In this document: positions 40,707 to 49,669 of the stretch, in pieces
How the letters are laid out: the number at the start of each line of letters is the position of its first letter
Numbering within the stretch: the stretch's first letter is position 1
Assembly (NCBI GenBank): GCA_015067525.1
Contig: SVMH01000003.1
Span: 21,660 to 85,659, forward strand
Direction: 5' to 3'
Source: Oscillospiraceae bacterium
Lineage (GTDB): Bacteria; Bacillota; Clostridia; Oscillospirales; Oscillospiraceae
Length of the DNA stretch: 64,000 nt
The notes under the pieces: generated by a model
Databases searched by the model: none
What the model was told of the DNA's origin: nothing
Seen by the model: only the letters and a program-made list of their open reading frames with translations
Translations under genes and position numbers: made by a program

Positions 40707-42017
40707 ATGAAACAAAAGCTCTTTATCCTGTCCATGGACGCCATGGTCCGCGAGGACGTGGCCTACATGATGCAAAAGCCCAATTTTGCCCGCATCATGG
40801 CCAAGCGTGCCGAGGTGGACAAGGTTTGCACCGTCTACCCCAGCATGACCTACCCTGCCCACACCGCCATCATCACCGGCTGCCGCCCCGGCAAGAACGG
40901 TATCTATGTCAACTCCAAGATCAAGCCCTTCAAGGACGGCTATGTCCACTGGCCGCTGGAGAGCCGCAACGTGCGGGTGGAGAATCTCTTCGCCGCCGCC
41001 AAGCGCGCCGGCTGCACCACCGCCAGCGTGTTCTGGCCCATCACCGCCTGCGACCCCAACATCGACCATGTGATCAACGAGTATTTCTTCTACCTGCCCG
41101 ATGAGGACATCGAGGAGACCTTCCGCCGTCAGGGCAGCGACGAGACGGCGCTGCAGGCGGTGCGGGAGAATATGCCCCGCTTCCGCAAGAGTAAGCGCGG
41201 CAAGGGCCGCGGCCCCAATCTGGAAAACACGCTGGATGACTTCATCATGGGCTGCACCTGCTCGCTGCTGCGCAACGCCAAGCCCGATGTGCTGGCGCTG
41301 CACAACTGCTACATCGATTCCACCCGCCACTACTACGGCGCTTTTGCCCCCGAGGTCTACAAGGCCCTCGATCAGATGGACATCTGGCTGGGCGAGGTGC
41401 TGCAGGCCATGGAGGATGCCGGGGGCTACGAGGACGTGAACTTTATCATCCTCTCCGACCACGGCCAGATGGACTTTGACCGCTACACCCGCCTGAATGT
41501 GCTGCTCAAAGAGGGCGGCTTCATCGACCTCGCCCCCGACGGCAGCGTGTACGACTGGCGCGCCTTCTGCAAGGGCGGCATGTCGGCTCCCGTGTTTTTG
41601 TCCGATCCCAACTACGAGCCGCTGAAGAAGGCGGTGCACGAGTACCTGCTGGAGCTGGCCAAGGATCCCCGCTGGGGCATCGAGCAGGTGTTCACCGTGG
41701 AGGAGACGAAAGAGATCTACGGCACCTACGGCACCTTCTCTTTCATGGTGGAGGGCGACGGACACACCACCTTCACCGATGACTGGCACGGCGAGTGCTC
41801 CGTGCCGGTGGAGGCCATCGAGGGCTACCGCGCCAAGCACGGCTACCGCCCCGAGAAGGGCCCCCAGCCCATCTTCCTTGCCGCCGGCCCCGCCTTCCAG
41901 CCCGGAGCGGTGGTGGCCAATGCCCACGTCACCGACGAGGCGCCCACCCTGGCCGCTGTGCTGGGACAGACGCTGCCTCAGGCCGACGGCCGCGTGCTGC
42001 ACGAATTGTTGGCATAA
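40707..42017 (+). CDS. Alkaline phosphatase superfamily nucleotide pyrophosphatase/phosphodiesterase
   Basis: 436 residues. Metal-site Asp in ILSMDAM near the N-terminus, nucleophile Thr in YPSMTYPAHTAIITG, metal ligands in LHNCYIDSTRHYYG and LSDHGQM, and a final His in DGHTTFTDDWHGE. These features fit type I phosphodiesterase/nucleotide pyrophosphatase enzymes. No signal peptide, so it should be cytoplasmic. Last gene of the operon; a strong terminator follows at once. Confidence 0.9.
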   Translation: MKQKLFILSMDAMVREDVAYMMQKPNFARIMAKRAEVDKVCTVYPSMTYPAHTAIITGCRPGKNGIYVNSKIKPFKDGYVHWPLESRNVRVENLFAAAKRAGCTTASVFWPITACDPNIDHVINEYFFYLPDEDIEETFRRQGSDETALQAVRENMPRFRKSKRGKGRGPNLENTLDDFIMGCTCSLLRNAKPDVLALHNCYIDSTRHYYGAFAPEVYKALDQMDIWLGEVLQAMEDAGGYEDVNFIILSDHGQMDFDRYTRLNVLLKEGGFIDLAPDGSVYDWRAFCKGGMSAPVFLSDPNYEPLKKAVHEYLLELAKDPRWGIEQVFTVEETKEIYGTYGTFSFMVEGDGHTTFTDDWHGECSVPVEAIEGYRAKHGYRPEKGPQPIFLAAGPAFQPGAVVANAHVTDEAPTLAAVLGQTLPQADGRVLHELLA

Positions 42018-42019
42018 AA

Positions 42020-42058
42020 CAAAGACCGCCCGACACAGCTGTGTCGGGCGGTCTTTTG
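42020..42058 (+). terminator. Intrinsic terminator
   Basis: 18-bp perfectly paired stem AAAGACCGCCCGACACAG with its complement, then TTTT. Confidence 0.85.
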
Positions 42059-42172
42059 GCGAAAAAAGGCGGATGCTAACCTGCAGTTGACAAAAAGAAA
42101 GGCGGCAGTTGGTGGATTTGGCGCAGGGGATATGGTATGCTGAGGCCGAAAACAAGGAAGGAGGTCGGTGCT

Positions 42173-43453
42173 ATGAGCATTGGCGAGCGCATCACCCAAA
42201 AGCGAAAAGAACTGGGTCTTTCCCAGGAGGCGCTGGGCGAGAAGCTGTGTGTTTCCCGTCAGGCCATCTATAAATGGGAGGCCGACGCCGCTCTGCCGGA
42301 GATCGAGAAGCTGGTGGCATTGTCGCGGCTCTTTGCAGTGCCGGTGGGCTGGCTGCTGGGGGTGGAGGAGGAAACCGAAGAGCCCCGGGACAGCGGCGAG
42401 CTCAACGAGACGCAGATCAAAATGGTGGAGGAGATCGTGGGTCGGTATCTGGCCGCCCAGCCCCAGCCGAAGAAGCCGCGGCGCTGGCTCAAAGCGGTGG
42501 CAGCCCTCCTTGTCGTGGCGGTGGGTATCCACCTGTTCACCCGGTTGGACGGGCTGGACAGCCGCTACGGCAGCCTGAACAACGCCATGAATGAGATCAA
42601 TTGGTCGGTGAGCAGCCAGATCGACAGCATCACAGGCCGGGTGGAGGAGATCCTCAAATCCCAGAACGACCTCACCGCCGACTACGGCACGGAGCTGGTG
42701 GGCACCGATCTGCGCGCCGACACGGTGCGCTTTGCCCTGCGCTCCGTGCCCAGAACCTTTGTGGACGGCATGGAGGCCGTATTTCTGGTCAACAGCGGCA
42801 CAGGACCGGCGGAATTCCCGGCCCGGCTCTCGGCCGGCGGTGTTTTTTCCGCCGAGGTCACCGCCGCGCTGACGGATAACATTTCCCTCTCGGTGGTATT
42901 TATCTATCCCGACGGCACACGCCGGACCCAGCTGCTGGATACCTATGACTATCTGCGCTCGTCCAGCATCCCGGATGTGCAGGTGGATATGCCGCGCCTG
43001 ATCGGCGATGTGGTGGAGGGCGGCCGGCTGGTGCTGCGGGAGGACTACGCCACGGTGCGGCCCCTGGGCGCCAAGACGCTGGGCGATGAGACGGCCACTG
43101 TGGAGCATGTGGAACTGGGCATCTTCGTCAACCAGACGATCGTGGCGTGGGGCAAAGAATGTGCCCAGCCCGAGAGCTATCAGGGCGACTGGTCGGAGCA
43201 CATCTTTTTCCGCTTGCCGGAGACAGAGGTGAAGCTGGGCAGCGGCGACCGGCTGCAGATCGCCGCACTGGTGACCGACAGCTTCGGCCGGCAGTTCATG
43301 GCGCAGGACATCCCTCTTGTGACGGAGACGGATCGGGACGGAACCGTCCGACTGACCCATCCCGCCGACGCCCGCTTTGACAGCGATGTAGCCGACTGGG
43401 TACTGGTGACCGGTGAGGTGCTGCACACCACCACGCCTATTGGGCGCCCGTAA
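42173..43453 (+). CDS. XRE-family regulator with transmembrane and large extracellular domain
   Basis: 426 residues from the ATG at 42173 (AAGGAGGT upstream). HTH at residues 5-60 (LSQEALGEKLCVSRQAIYKW), one membrane helix at about 105-122 after KPRRWLKAV, a short coiled region and an extracellular beta-rich domain of about 290 residues without a recognised match. Built like the HTH-TM proteins at 9187 and 21176 but with a much larger sensor. Monocistronic with a strong terminator. Confidence 0.82.
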   Translation: MSIGERITQKRKELGLSQEALGEKLCVSRQAIYKWEADAALPEIEKLVALSRLFAVPVGWLLGVEEETEEPRDSGELNETQIKMVEEIVGRYLAAQPQPKKPRRWLKAVAALLVVAVGIHLFTRLDGLDSRYGSLNNAMNEINWSVSSQIDSITGRVEEILKSQNDLTADYGTELVGTDLRADTVRFALRSVPRTFVDGMEAVFLVNSGTGPAEFPARLSAGGVFSAEVTAALTDNISLSVVFIYPDGTRRTQLLDTYDYLRSSSIPDVQVDMPRLIGDVVEGGRLVLREDYATVRPLGAKTLGDETATVEHVELGIFVNQTIVAWGKECAQPESYQGDWSEHIFFRLPETEVKLGSGDRLQIAALVTDSFGRQFMAQDIPLVTETDRDGTVRLTHPADARFDSDVADWVLVTGEVLHTTTPIGRP

Positions 43454-43466
43454 GACAGCAAGCATG

Positions 43467-43507
43467 AAAAGAACTCCGGTGCGGCGCACCGGAGTTCTTC
43501 TTGTTTT
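43467..43507. terminator. Terminator between convergent genes
   Basis: AAGAACTCCGGTGC with its complement around GGC, then TTCTTGTTTT. Confidence 0.85.
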
Positions 43508-43511
43508 GCCA

Positions 43512-43847
43512 TCAGAGGGAGAAGGTCAGCAGACCGACCACTGCGGCGGCGCTCATGAGGCTGCGGGAGAGGACAGCGGTTTTGGAACTCTTGCCCGTGA
43601 AATCCAGCACCACGGCGGCGATGGCGGCAGCGCCGCACAGCAGGCCGAGGGCGGTTTGACCGGGAAAGAATACACCGCCGATGTAGAGGTTGGCGGCGGC
43701 CAGATACAGGCTGACAGCAGCCAGCGCGAACAGGCAGATGCGGCGCACGATGGGCTTTTTCACCAGCCACAGCAGCGCCAGAGCCAGCAGGCTTACAACG
43801 CCCAGCACCAGAAAGACAATGACCAACAGGTCCAGAGAATCCAACAT
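43512..43847 (-). CDS. Small membrane protein
   Basis: 111 residues with three hydrophobic segments (about residues 5-27, 35-53 and 60-82) separated by basic loops (LVKKPIVRRI and FTGKSSKTAV). No known domain. GTGAGG precedes the ATG. It may be transcribed with or separately from the two-component genes that lie upstream on the same strand. Confidence 0.7.
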   Translation of the reverse strand: MLDSLDLLVIVFLVLGVVSLLALALLWLVKKPIVRRICLFALAAVSLYLAAANLYIGGVFFPGQTALGLLCGAAAIAAVVLDFTGKSSKTAVLSRSLMSAAAVVGLLTFSL

Positions 43848-43970
43848 ATTTTTTTCCTCACTTTCAAAGTTTATTTTGTTTGTTGGGGTGTTTTGCTTTG
43901 TGAGGATAGAATAGCACGGCGTTATGAAGAAATTACGCAGGGAATTCTGAAGGATTCTGAAGATCTTCTG

Positions 43971-44999
43971 CTAAAATTCAGAAAAGGTGACGGTGATGGT
44001 GAAGATGCCGTCCTCCAGCGCGGTTTCGGCGGTGCCGCCGTACTGCTGGGCGATGCGGCGGATGCTCAGAAGACCGATGTGATAACCCTCCTGCTGTGCC
44101 GCATCGGGGCGGCAGGTGTTGGATTGGGTCAGCGTCAGCGTGCCGTCTTGCTGCATGACCGTCAGCGTGACGCCGTGGGCGGGATCGGCGTATTTTTTAA
44201 CGTTGGAGGTCAGATTGTCGAAAATGCGCTGCAGCTGCGCCACATCGAAGGTGCCGGAGAAGGCACCGCAGGCAGAAAAGTCGGCGGTAAAGGAGAAGGT
44301 ATCCTCCAGTTCCGCCTCCATCTGCGCCGAGAGCTGCTGCAGCAGCAATCGGGCATCGTCAAACCGCTCCGGCGCGGTTTTGCCGCCGTCGAGGAGGATC
44401 TCGGTGAGCTGTCGGATCTGGCGGGCTTTTTGGTCCATCAGACCAAGATACTCCTGCCGCTGCGGTGCATCGCAGTCGGGGTGGGCTGTGAGATATTCGG
44501 TATAGGAGAGGATGGAGGTCAGCGGCGTGCGGATATCGTGGCTCAGGGTGCGGATCAGCTGCTCGCGCTCTTGCTGCAGGGCGGCTTCCTTCTCCCGCAG
44601 CTCCAACTCCCGTTGGGAGAGATAGTTGATGGCCTCGGCCAGCTCCGTCAGCTCGTTGCGGCCCTCCACGGGCACCTGATGATCCATGCGGCGGCTCTGC
44701 AGTGCGGCCACGCCGCGGGTAATGCTGCCGATGTAGCTGAGCTTCCGGCCCAGCAGCAGGAGAAAGAGAACGACGAAGAGGAGCAGGGCGGCGGCAGCGC
44801 AGGCGTTGAGAGCCCACAGCTGGGCGGTGATGAGCTGGTTTTCCGTGTAGGTGAGCAGCTGATTGGCAAAATAGCTGTCCACCAGGCGCCGGGTTACGAC
44901 TGCGAAAAGGCCGAAGGCGGCCAGGGCGATGGCAACGGACAGGGCCAACAGGGCCAGAATTTCCCGGGAGAGACGGCGGCGTTTGGTTGGCTTAGTCAA
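43971..44999 (-). CDS. Sensor histidine kinase
   Basis: 342 residues from the TTG at 44999, which overlaps the response regulator stop by 8 bases; no ATG fits better. TM helices at about 14-36 and 64-87 with a very short (about 27-residue) outer loop, a HAMP-like linker, the phosphorylated His154 in LSHDIRTPLTSILSYTEYL, N-box NLTSNVKKYA and G-box GYHIGLLSIRRI. The small extracytoplasmic loop is like intramembrane-sensing kinases that respond to envelope stress or antimicrobials (inference). Pairs with the regulator upstream. Confidence 0.9.
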   Translation of the reverse strand: MTKPTKRRRLSREILALLALSVAIALAAFGLFAVVTRRLVDSYFANQLLTYTENQLITAQLWALNACAAAALLLFVVLFLLLLGRKLSYIGSITRGVAALQSRRMDHQVPVEGRNELTELAEAINYLSQRELELREKEAALQQEREQLIRTLSHDIRTPLTSILSYTEYLTAHPDCDAPQRQEYLGLMDQKARQIRQLTEILLDGGKTAPERFDDARLLLQQLSAQMEAELEDTFSFTADFSACGAFSGTFDVAQLQRIFDNLTSNVKKYADPAHGVTLTVMQQDGTLTLTQSNTCRPDAAQQEGYHIGLLSIRRIAQQYGGTAETALEDGIFTITVTFSEF

Positions 45000-45678
45000 T
45001 GTAATACCCCCGTCCCCATGCAGTTTTGATATAGATGGGATTGCGGCTGTCATCCCCCAGCTTTTTGCGGATGTTCTTGATGTGGGCCATGATGGCGCCG
45101 TCGCCCACGGCGTCCTCGCCCCAGACGCTCTGGTAGATGTTGTCCAGGGAGTAGATCTTCTTTTTGTGGGTGGCCAGCAGCTCCACAATGGCGAACTCCG
45201 TGTGGGTCAGGGGGATGGTCTCGCCGCCGCGGGAGAGGGTACGGCTGTCGGGATCGAGAAGGAGATCGGCGATGGGGATGCCGCTGGGCTTGGCGTTTGC
45301 CGTTTTGCCGGCCGTGCGGCGGAGAATGGCCTTGACGCGCATGAGAAGTTCTACATTGGAAAAGGGCTTGACGATATAGTCGTCGGCGCCGGCGGCAAAG
45401 CCCATGACCTTGTCCGACTCGCCGGAATAGGCGGTGAGAAAAACGATGGGGGCATCAAAGCGCCGGCGGATTTGGGCAGCGGCCGGAATGCCGCTCAGGC
45501 GGGGCATATTCACGTCCAGCAGATAGAGGTCGATATCTTCCGCGGCCCGGTCAAGGGCGGCCTGTCCGTCGGCCACAGAAATGACATCATAACCTTCGCC
45601 GCGCAGCAGCAGCTCCACAATGGCGCGGATCTCCGACTCGTCGTCGGCGATGAGGATGCGTTTGGCGTCGCTGTTCAT
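44992..45678 (-). CDS. OmpR/PhoB-family response regulator
   Basis: 228 residues. Receiver with acidic DDE, phosphorylated Asp55 in LYLLDVNMP and Lys104 in YIVKPF; winged-helix output domain with LTHTEFAIVELLATH and GDGAIMAHIKNIRKKL. AAAGGAG before the ATG. VanR/KdpE-like subgroup. Coupled to the downstream histidine kinase by an 8-base overlap. Confidence 0.95.
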   Translation of the reverse strand: MNSDAKRILIADDESEIRAIVELLLRGEGYDVISVADGQAALDRAAEDIDLYLLDVNMPRLSGIPAAAQIRRRFDAPIVFLTAYSGESDKVMGFAAGADDYIVKPFSNVELLMRVKAILRRTAGKTANAKPSGIPIADLLLDPDSRTLSRGGETIPLTHTEFAIVELLATHKKKIYSLDNIYQSVWGEDAVGDGAIMAHIKNIRKKLGDDSRNPIYIKTAWGRGYYID

Positions 45679-45702
45679 GGCGTACTCCTTTCAACAAAAT
45701 GA

Positions 45703-45762
45703 TTGTTGCAATAACAACAGACTTGTTTGCGCGATTATAGTATGATGCCAACGGAAAGTCAA
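45703..45762 (-). promoter_or_regulatory. Promoter and possible operator of the two-component operon
   Basis: Minus strand: TTGACT (45757-45762), 17-base spacer, TATAAT (45734-45739). Downstream is a dyad TGTTG-CAAT-AACAACA (45703-45722 region) that could be an autoregulatory site. Confidence 0.6.
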
Positions 45763-45799
45763 GGGCAAAAGTCACGAAAACGCGGAAGGAGACGGAAAA

Positions 45800-46495
45800 A
45801 TGATCCGGAAGATTATCAAAATTGATTCCGAACTGTGCAACGGCTGCGGCGCCTGTGCCGCCGCGTGCCACGAGGGCGCCATTGAAATGGTAAACAGCAA
45901 GGCGCGTCTGACGCGGGAGGATTACTGCGACGGCCTGGGCGACTGTCTCCCCGCCTGCCCCACCGGCGCCATTACCTTTGAAGAGCGGGAGGCCCCGGCT
46001 TACGATGAGGCGGCGGTGAAGCGGGCCCAGGAGGCGAAAAAGGCGGCTGCCTGCAGCGGCGGCTGTCCCGGCAGTTTGGCGCGCAGCATAGAGCAGGTAC
46101 AGGCAGCGCCGACTGCGGTTGTGCCCGGCAGCCAGCTGCGGAATTGGCCGGTGCAGATCAAGCTGGCGCCGGTGAATGCCCCTTATTTTGATGGTGCCCA
46201 TCTGCTGATCGCCGCTGACTGCACCGCCTATGCCTACGCGAACTTCCATCAGGAGTTCATCCGCGGACGCATCACGCTGGTGGGCTGTCCCAAGCTGGAC
46301 GGCGTGGACTACGCCGAAAAGCTGACGGCCATTATCGCCCGCAACGATATCCAAAGCGTCACCATCGTGCGCATGGAGGTGCCCTGCTGCGGCGGGCTGG
46401 AAAACGCCGCCCGTCGGGCCATTCAGGCAAGCGGTAAATTCCTGCCCTGGCAGGTGGTGACCATCACGGCCGACGGACGGCTGAAGGACCGATAG
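45800..46495 (+). CDS. 4Fe-4S ferredoxin-domain protein
   Basis: 231 residues. Two [4Fe-4S] motifs at the N-terminus: CNGCGACAAACHEGA and CDGLGDCLPACPTGA. A linker with CSGGCPG follows, then a domain of about 120 residues with LLIAADCTAYAY, LVGCPKLDG and PCCGGLENA that recurs in iron-sulfur proteins of anaerobic Clostridia. Redox partner unknown. AAGGAGA precedes the ATG; divergent from the two-component operon. Confidence 0.88.
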   Translation: MIRKIIKIDSELCNGCGACAAACHEGAIEMVNSKARLTREDYCDGLGDCLPACPTGAITFEEREAPAYDEAAVKRAQEAKKAAACSGGCPGSLARSIEQVQAAPTAVVPGSQLRNWPVQIKLAPVNAPYFDGAHLLIAADCTAYAYANFHQEFIRGRITLVGCPKLDGVDYAEKLTAIIARNDIQSVTIVRMEVPCCGGLENAARRAIQASGKFLPWQVVTITADGRLKDR

Positions 46496-46498
46496 GAC

Positions 46499-46531
46499 AA
46501 AGAGGACTGCTGTGAGCAGTCCTCTTTTTTT
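46499..46531 (+). terminator. Intrinsic terminator
   Basis: AAAGAGGACTGCT with its complement, GTG loop and T7 run. Confidence 0.9.
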
Positions 46532-46600
46532 GCCTGTGGGTCATGTTTGTCTCCCGCGGCGAATAGGATGGGGATATCCAATCAAGAGAGGAGACACAAC

Positions 46601-49084
46601 ATGAAACGAATCCGATCCCTGGCGTCGGTGGTGCTCTGCTTTGCGCTGGTGCTGTCGATGCTGACAGTCCCGGCGTTTGCCGATGAGACAGGCTATGAGG
46701 CCACCAATTCCTATGCCCTGAACTACAACGGTGTGTATGAGGGCAGCAAATGGCAGTATTTCAGTCCCTACTGGCCCGCCTTCACCTATGATGGCGACGC
46801 GGACTACACCCAGAGCATCTCCTTCACGCTGTACAACACCGTCAGCGGCAAGGGCTTTCCTACCTACTGCACCGATCTGGTGGTGGGTCTGGACAACAAC
46901 TCCAACTTCCGCCGGCTGAATCTGGAGGACTCCAGCTATGCCGCCGGTGCGGCGGGCCTGCTGCGCTCTGTGATGCTGAAGGGTTTTCCCAACGTGACGG
47001 CGGAGGAGCTGGGCCGCGCTGCCGGTGTGGAGGGCCTGACGGTGGGCGAGGCTGTGGCCGCCACCCAGGCCGCCGTATGGAAGGCTGCCCACGGTGAGCG
47101 CCTGACGTTCACCGACTTCTGCGACACCATTGATGTGGAGTGGAGCCCCGACGCCACCGAGCATTACGACGCGTGCTATGCCGAGATCGAGAGCGGCTAC
47201 GCCGCTGCGGCCAACGAGGCGCAGATTGAAGAGCATATTGAAAAAGTCTACAACTATCTGGTAAATCTGGAGCCCACGGCGCCGCAGGCGGTTGCCGTAT
47301 CTGCCGCCTCTTTCCAGAGCTGGAGCAATCCGGTTTTGAGCAGGAACGCGGACGGCACCTATCAGATCAGCGTGGAGGCCGTGGTGGATGTGGAGATGGC
47401 TGCCGACGATTCCCTGACGCTCAGCGCCGTGCTGGCAAATGACAGCACCCACTATGTCTCCACCGCGCTGGAGAACGGCACCAACACCAAGACGCTGGTC
47501 ATCAGCAACGTGCCGGCTGCTGCGGCCCAGGGCGGCGTGAAGCTGGCCATTGACGGCGTGCAGACCGTGTCCGACGTCTTTTTGTTTGACGCCGAGGGCG
47601 AGCGCGGTACGTCCCAGTCCCTCATCGGCATGGACGACAGCCGGCTGCCGGTCCACGCCGAGGTGACGGCGGACTTTGAGCGGGTGCTCCACTTCTACAA
47701 GACCACCAAGGTGGCCAACACCCAGGGCGGCTATGACCGCGTGCCTCTGGAGGGCATCGAGTTTGACATCTGGCTGGTGGCGGAGATGGAGGACTATCTC
47801 TCCGGCGCCGTGACGCTGCCGGAGGCCGCGGACTATGTTACCTCCGCGCTGCCCGACTACACCGTGGCCACTGACGCCGAGGGCCGCGGCAGCTTCAGCC
47901 TGACCAAAAACGGCATGCCGGACGGCGTCTATCTGGTGACCGAGCGCGACCATCCCGCCATCACCGCGCCGGCGGAGCCCTTCTACGTGATCCTGCCCGC
48001 CACCGGCACTGACGGCACCGGCTGGGAATATGAGGTGACGGTGCAGCCCAAGAACGAGGTCAGGGGCGAGGTGGACATTGAAAAGGATGTCATCTCCATC
48101 GGCAACGACGAGGCCACCGTGGACGCCTATGCGCCCCACACCTGGATCATCGGCGCTACCGTTCCGCTGGATATCGGTCAGGGCAAGTCCTATGTGATCT
48201 CCGATACGCTGGACGCCCGACTGGACTTCCTGGGCAACGTGAAGGTGCAGGTGGAGAGCGCCAACGACAACACCGTGACGCCCGTGGCGCTGGTGCAGGA
48301 TGCCGACTATGTGCTCAGCGTCACCGATAACGATTCTCTGGCTGCGGGTAAGCCCTCCGACACCTTTACCGTGTCTTTGACCCGCGCCGGTATGCAGAAG
48401 GTGGCTGAGACCGTGGGTGAGGACTACGCCGACTACATGATCCGCGTTTACTTCGATGCCCAGATCAACGCCAATGCCGATATGGGCCAGGAGATCCCCA
48501 ACCAGGCCACTCTGGACTACACCAACTCCGTGGGCTTTGACTTCGACGAGGAGTCCGACATCCCCAAGGTCTACACCGGCGGCGCCAACCTTCTGAAGGT
48601 GGACGGCGACGACCAGGAGACCACCCTTTCCGGTGCGGAATTCCGCCTCTACCGCGCCGCTGCCGAGGCCGAACAGGCCGATGATACGGTGGAGAAGATC
48701 TGGCTGGATGGCGTCAGTGTGCCGCTGGTGGCAGTCAGCTTCTTTGACAATGCCGATTTTGAGGGCGACAAGGTGACTGCCGTCACCTCCGGCGCTGACG
48801 GCAAGGTGGCCATCTGCGGCCTTGCCTACGGGACTTACTATCTGGTGGAGACCAGGGCGCCCGCCGGCTACAACCTGCTGACCGCGCCTGCAGAGCTGGT
48901 GATTGACGAAAACAGCCATCTGGAAGCCAACGCTGTGACGGTGATCAACCGCAGCGGCGTGGAGCTGCCCGACACCGGCGGCATCGGCACGGCCATCTTC
49001 ACCGTCAGCGGTCTTGCGCTGATGGCGGCGGCAGGCACGCTGCTGGTGCTCAAAAAGCGGAAGGAGGACAGCGCAGAGGCGTAA
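46601..49084 (+). CDS. LPxTG-anchored surface protein with thioester domain, pilin-like
   Basis: 827 residues from the ATG at 46601 (GAGAGGAG upstream). Signal peptide 1-27. A TQXA-type thioester domain is indicated by Cys90 in FPTYCTDL and Gln156 in AATQAAVW, which can form an internal thioester for covalent host attachment (family knowledge). A later VTVQPKN (about residue 500) resembles the pilin motif with Gln for Tyr; the isopeptide E-box is YYLVETRAPAGY. The sorting signal LPDTGG is at about 789, followed by a hydrophobic helix and KKRKE. No sortase gene is close by. Tip or backbone adhesin. Confidence 0.88.
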   Translation: MKRIRSLASVVLCFALVLSMLTVPAFADETGYEATNSYALNYNGVYEGSKWQYFSPYWPAFTYDGDADYTQSISFTLYNTVSGKGFPTYCTDLVVGLDNNSNFRRLNLEDSSYAAGAAGLLRSVMLKGFPNVTAEELGRAAGVEGLTVGEAVAATQAAVWKAAHGERLTFTDFCDTIDVEWSPDATEHYDACYAEIESGYAAAANEAQIEEHIEKVYNYLVNLEPTAPQAVAVSAASFQSWSNPVLSRNADGTYQISVEAVVDVEMAADDSLTLSAVLANDSTHYVSTALENGTNTKTLVISNVPAAAAQGGVKLAIDGVQTVSDVFLFDAEGERGTSQSLIGMDDSRLPVHAEVTADFERVLHFYKTTKVANTQGGYDRVPLEGIEFDIWLVAEMEDYLSGAVTLPEAADYVTSALPDYTVATDAEGRGSFSLTKNGMPDGVYLVTERDHPAITAPAEPFYVILPATGTDGTGWEYEVTVQPKNEVRGEVDIEKDVISIGNDEATVDAYAPHTWIIGATVPLDIGQGKSYVISDTLDARLDFLGNVKVQVESANDNTVTPVALVQDADYVLSVTDNDSLAAGKPSDTFTVSLTRAGMQKVAETVGEDYADYMIRVYFDAQINANADMGQEIPNQATLDYTNSVGFDFDEESDIPKVYTGGANLLKVDGDDQETTLSGAEFRLYRAAAEAEQADDTVEKIWLDGVSVPLVAVSFFDNADFEGDKVTAVTSGADGKVAICGLAYGTYYLVETRAPAGYNLLTAPAELVIDENSHLEANAVTVINRSGVELPDTGGIGTAIFTVSGLALMAAAGTLLVLKKRKEDSAEA

Positions 49085-49085
49085 A

Positions 49086-49118
49086 GAAAAAAGGGAGGGG
49101 ATTCCCCTCCCTTTTTTG
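49086..49118 (+). terminator. Intrinsic terminator
   Basis: AAAAAAGGGAGGGGA with its complement and a T6 run. Confidence 0.85.
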
Positions 49119-49138
49119 CTGCGGAGGGGAAATGCGGC

Positions 49139-49167
49139 TTGACCACTTTTTGCAACAGTGTTATAGT
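49139..49167 (+). promoter_or_regulatory. Promoter of the 4-hydroxybutyrate cluster
   Basis: TTGACC (49139-49144), 17-base spacer, TATAGT (49162-49167), ahead of the MaoC gene. Confidence 0.7.
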
Positions 49168-49231
49168 AAGCTTGACAGATACTGTGGAGTTCTTCTGCAG
49201 AAATTTGCATATGCGAAAAGGAGAAACGGTT

Positions 49232-49651
49232 ATGGATTACAATTCTCAGATCAAGCATTGGGACGACATCAACGTAGGCGATGTGGCCACGTTTTCCAAG
49301 ACGCTGACCCAGACCGACATGGTGCTGTGGGTGGGCCTGACCGGCGATATGAACCCCGTGCACATTGACACCGAATATGCCAAGACCACCCGTTTTAAGG
49401 ACGTGATCGTGCCCGGTCTCATGGTGGCAGGCCTCATCTCCACCGTCATGACCAAGTCTACCTTCGGCAACGTCTATTCCGGCCAGACGCTGAAGTTCCT
49501 CAAGCCCGTGTATGTGGGCGATACCATCACCGCCGTGGCTACCGTCATCGAGAAGATGGAGGAGAAGCACCGCGTGAAGATCAAGACCGAGTGCTTCAAC
49601 CAGAGAGGCGAGCTGGTCATCACCGGCGAGGGCCAGGAATACATCATGTAA
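49232..49651 (+). CDS. MaoC-like enoyl-CoA hydratase
   Basis: 139 residues from the ATG at 49232 (AAGGAG upstream). Hot-dog fold of the (R)-specific enoyl-CoA hydratase group: the hydratase-2 motif is seen in WVGLTGDMNPVHIDTEYA (catalytic Asp and His), and VPGLMVAGLIS forms the central helix. It would interconvert crotonyl-CoA and 3-hydroxybutyryl-CoA. First gene of the cluster leading to the dehydratase that makes crotonyl-CoA. Confidence 0.9.
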   Translation: MDYNSQIKHWDDINVGDVATFSKTLTQTDMVLWVGLTGDMNPVHIDTEYAKTTRFKDVIVPGLMVAGLISTVMTKSTFGNVYSGQTLKFLKPVYVGDTITAVATVIEKMEEKHRVKIKTECFNQRGELVITGEGQEYIM

Positions 49652-49669
49652 TTTGTGAGGGATACGACT

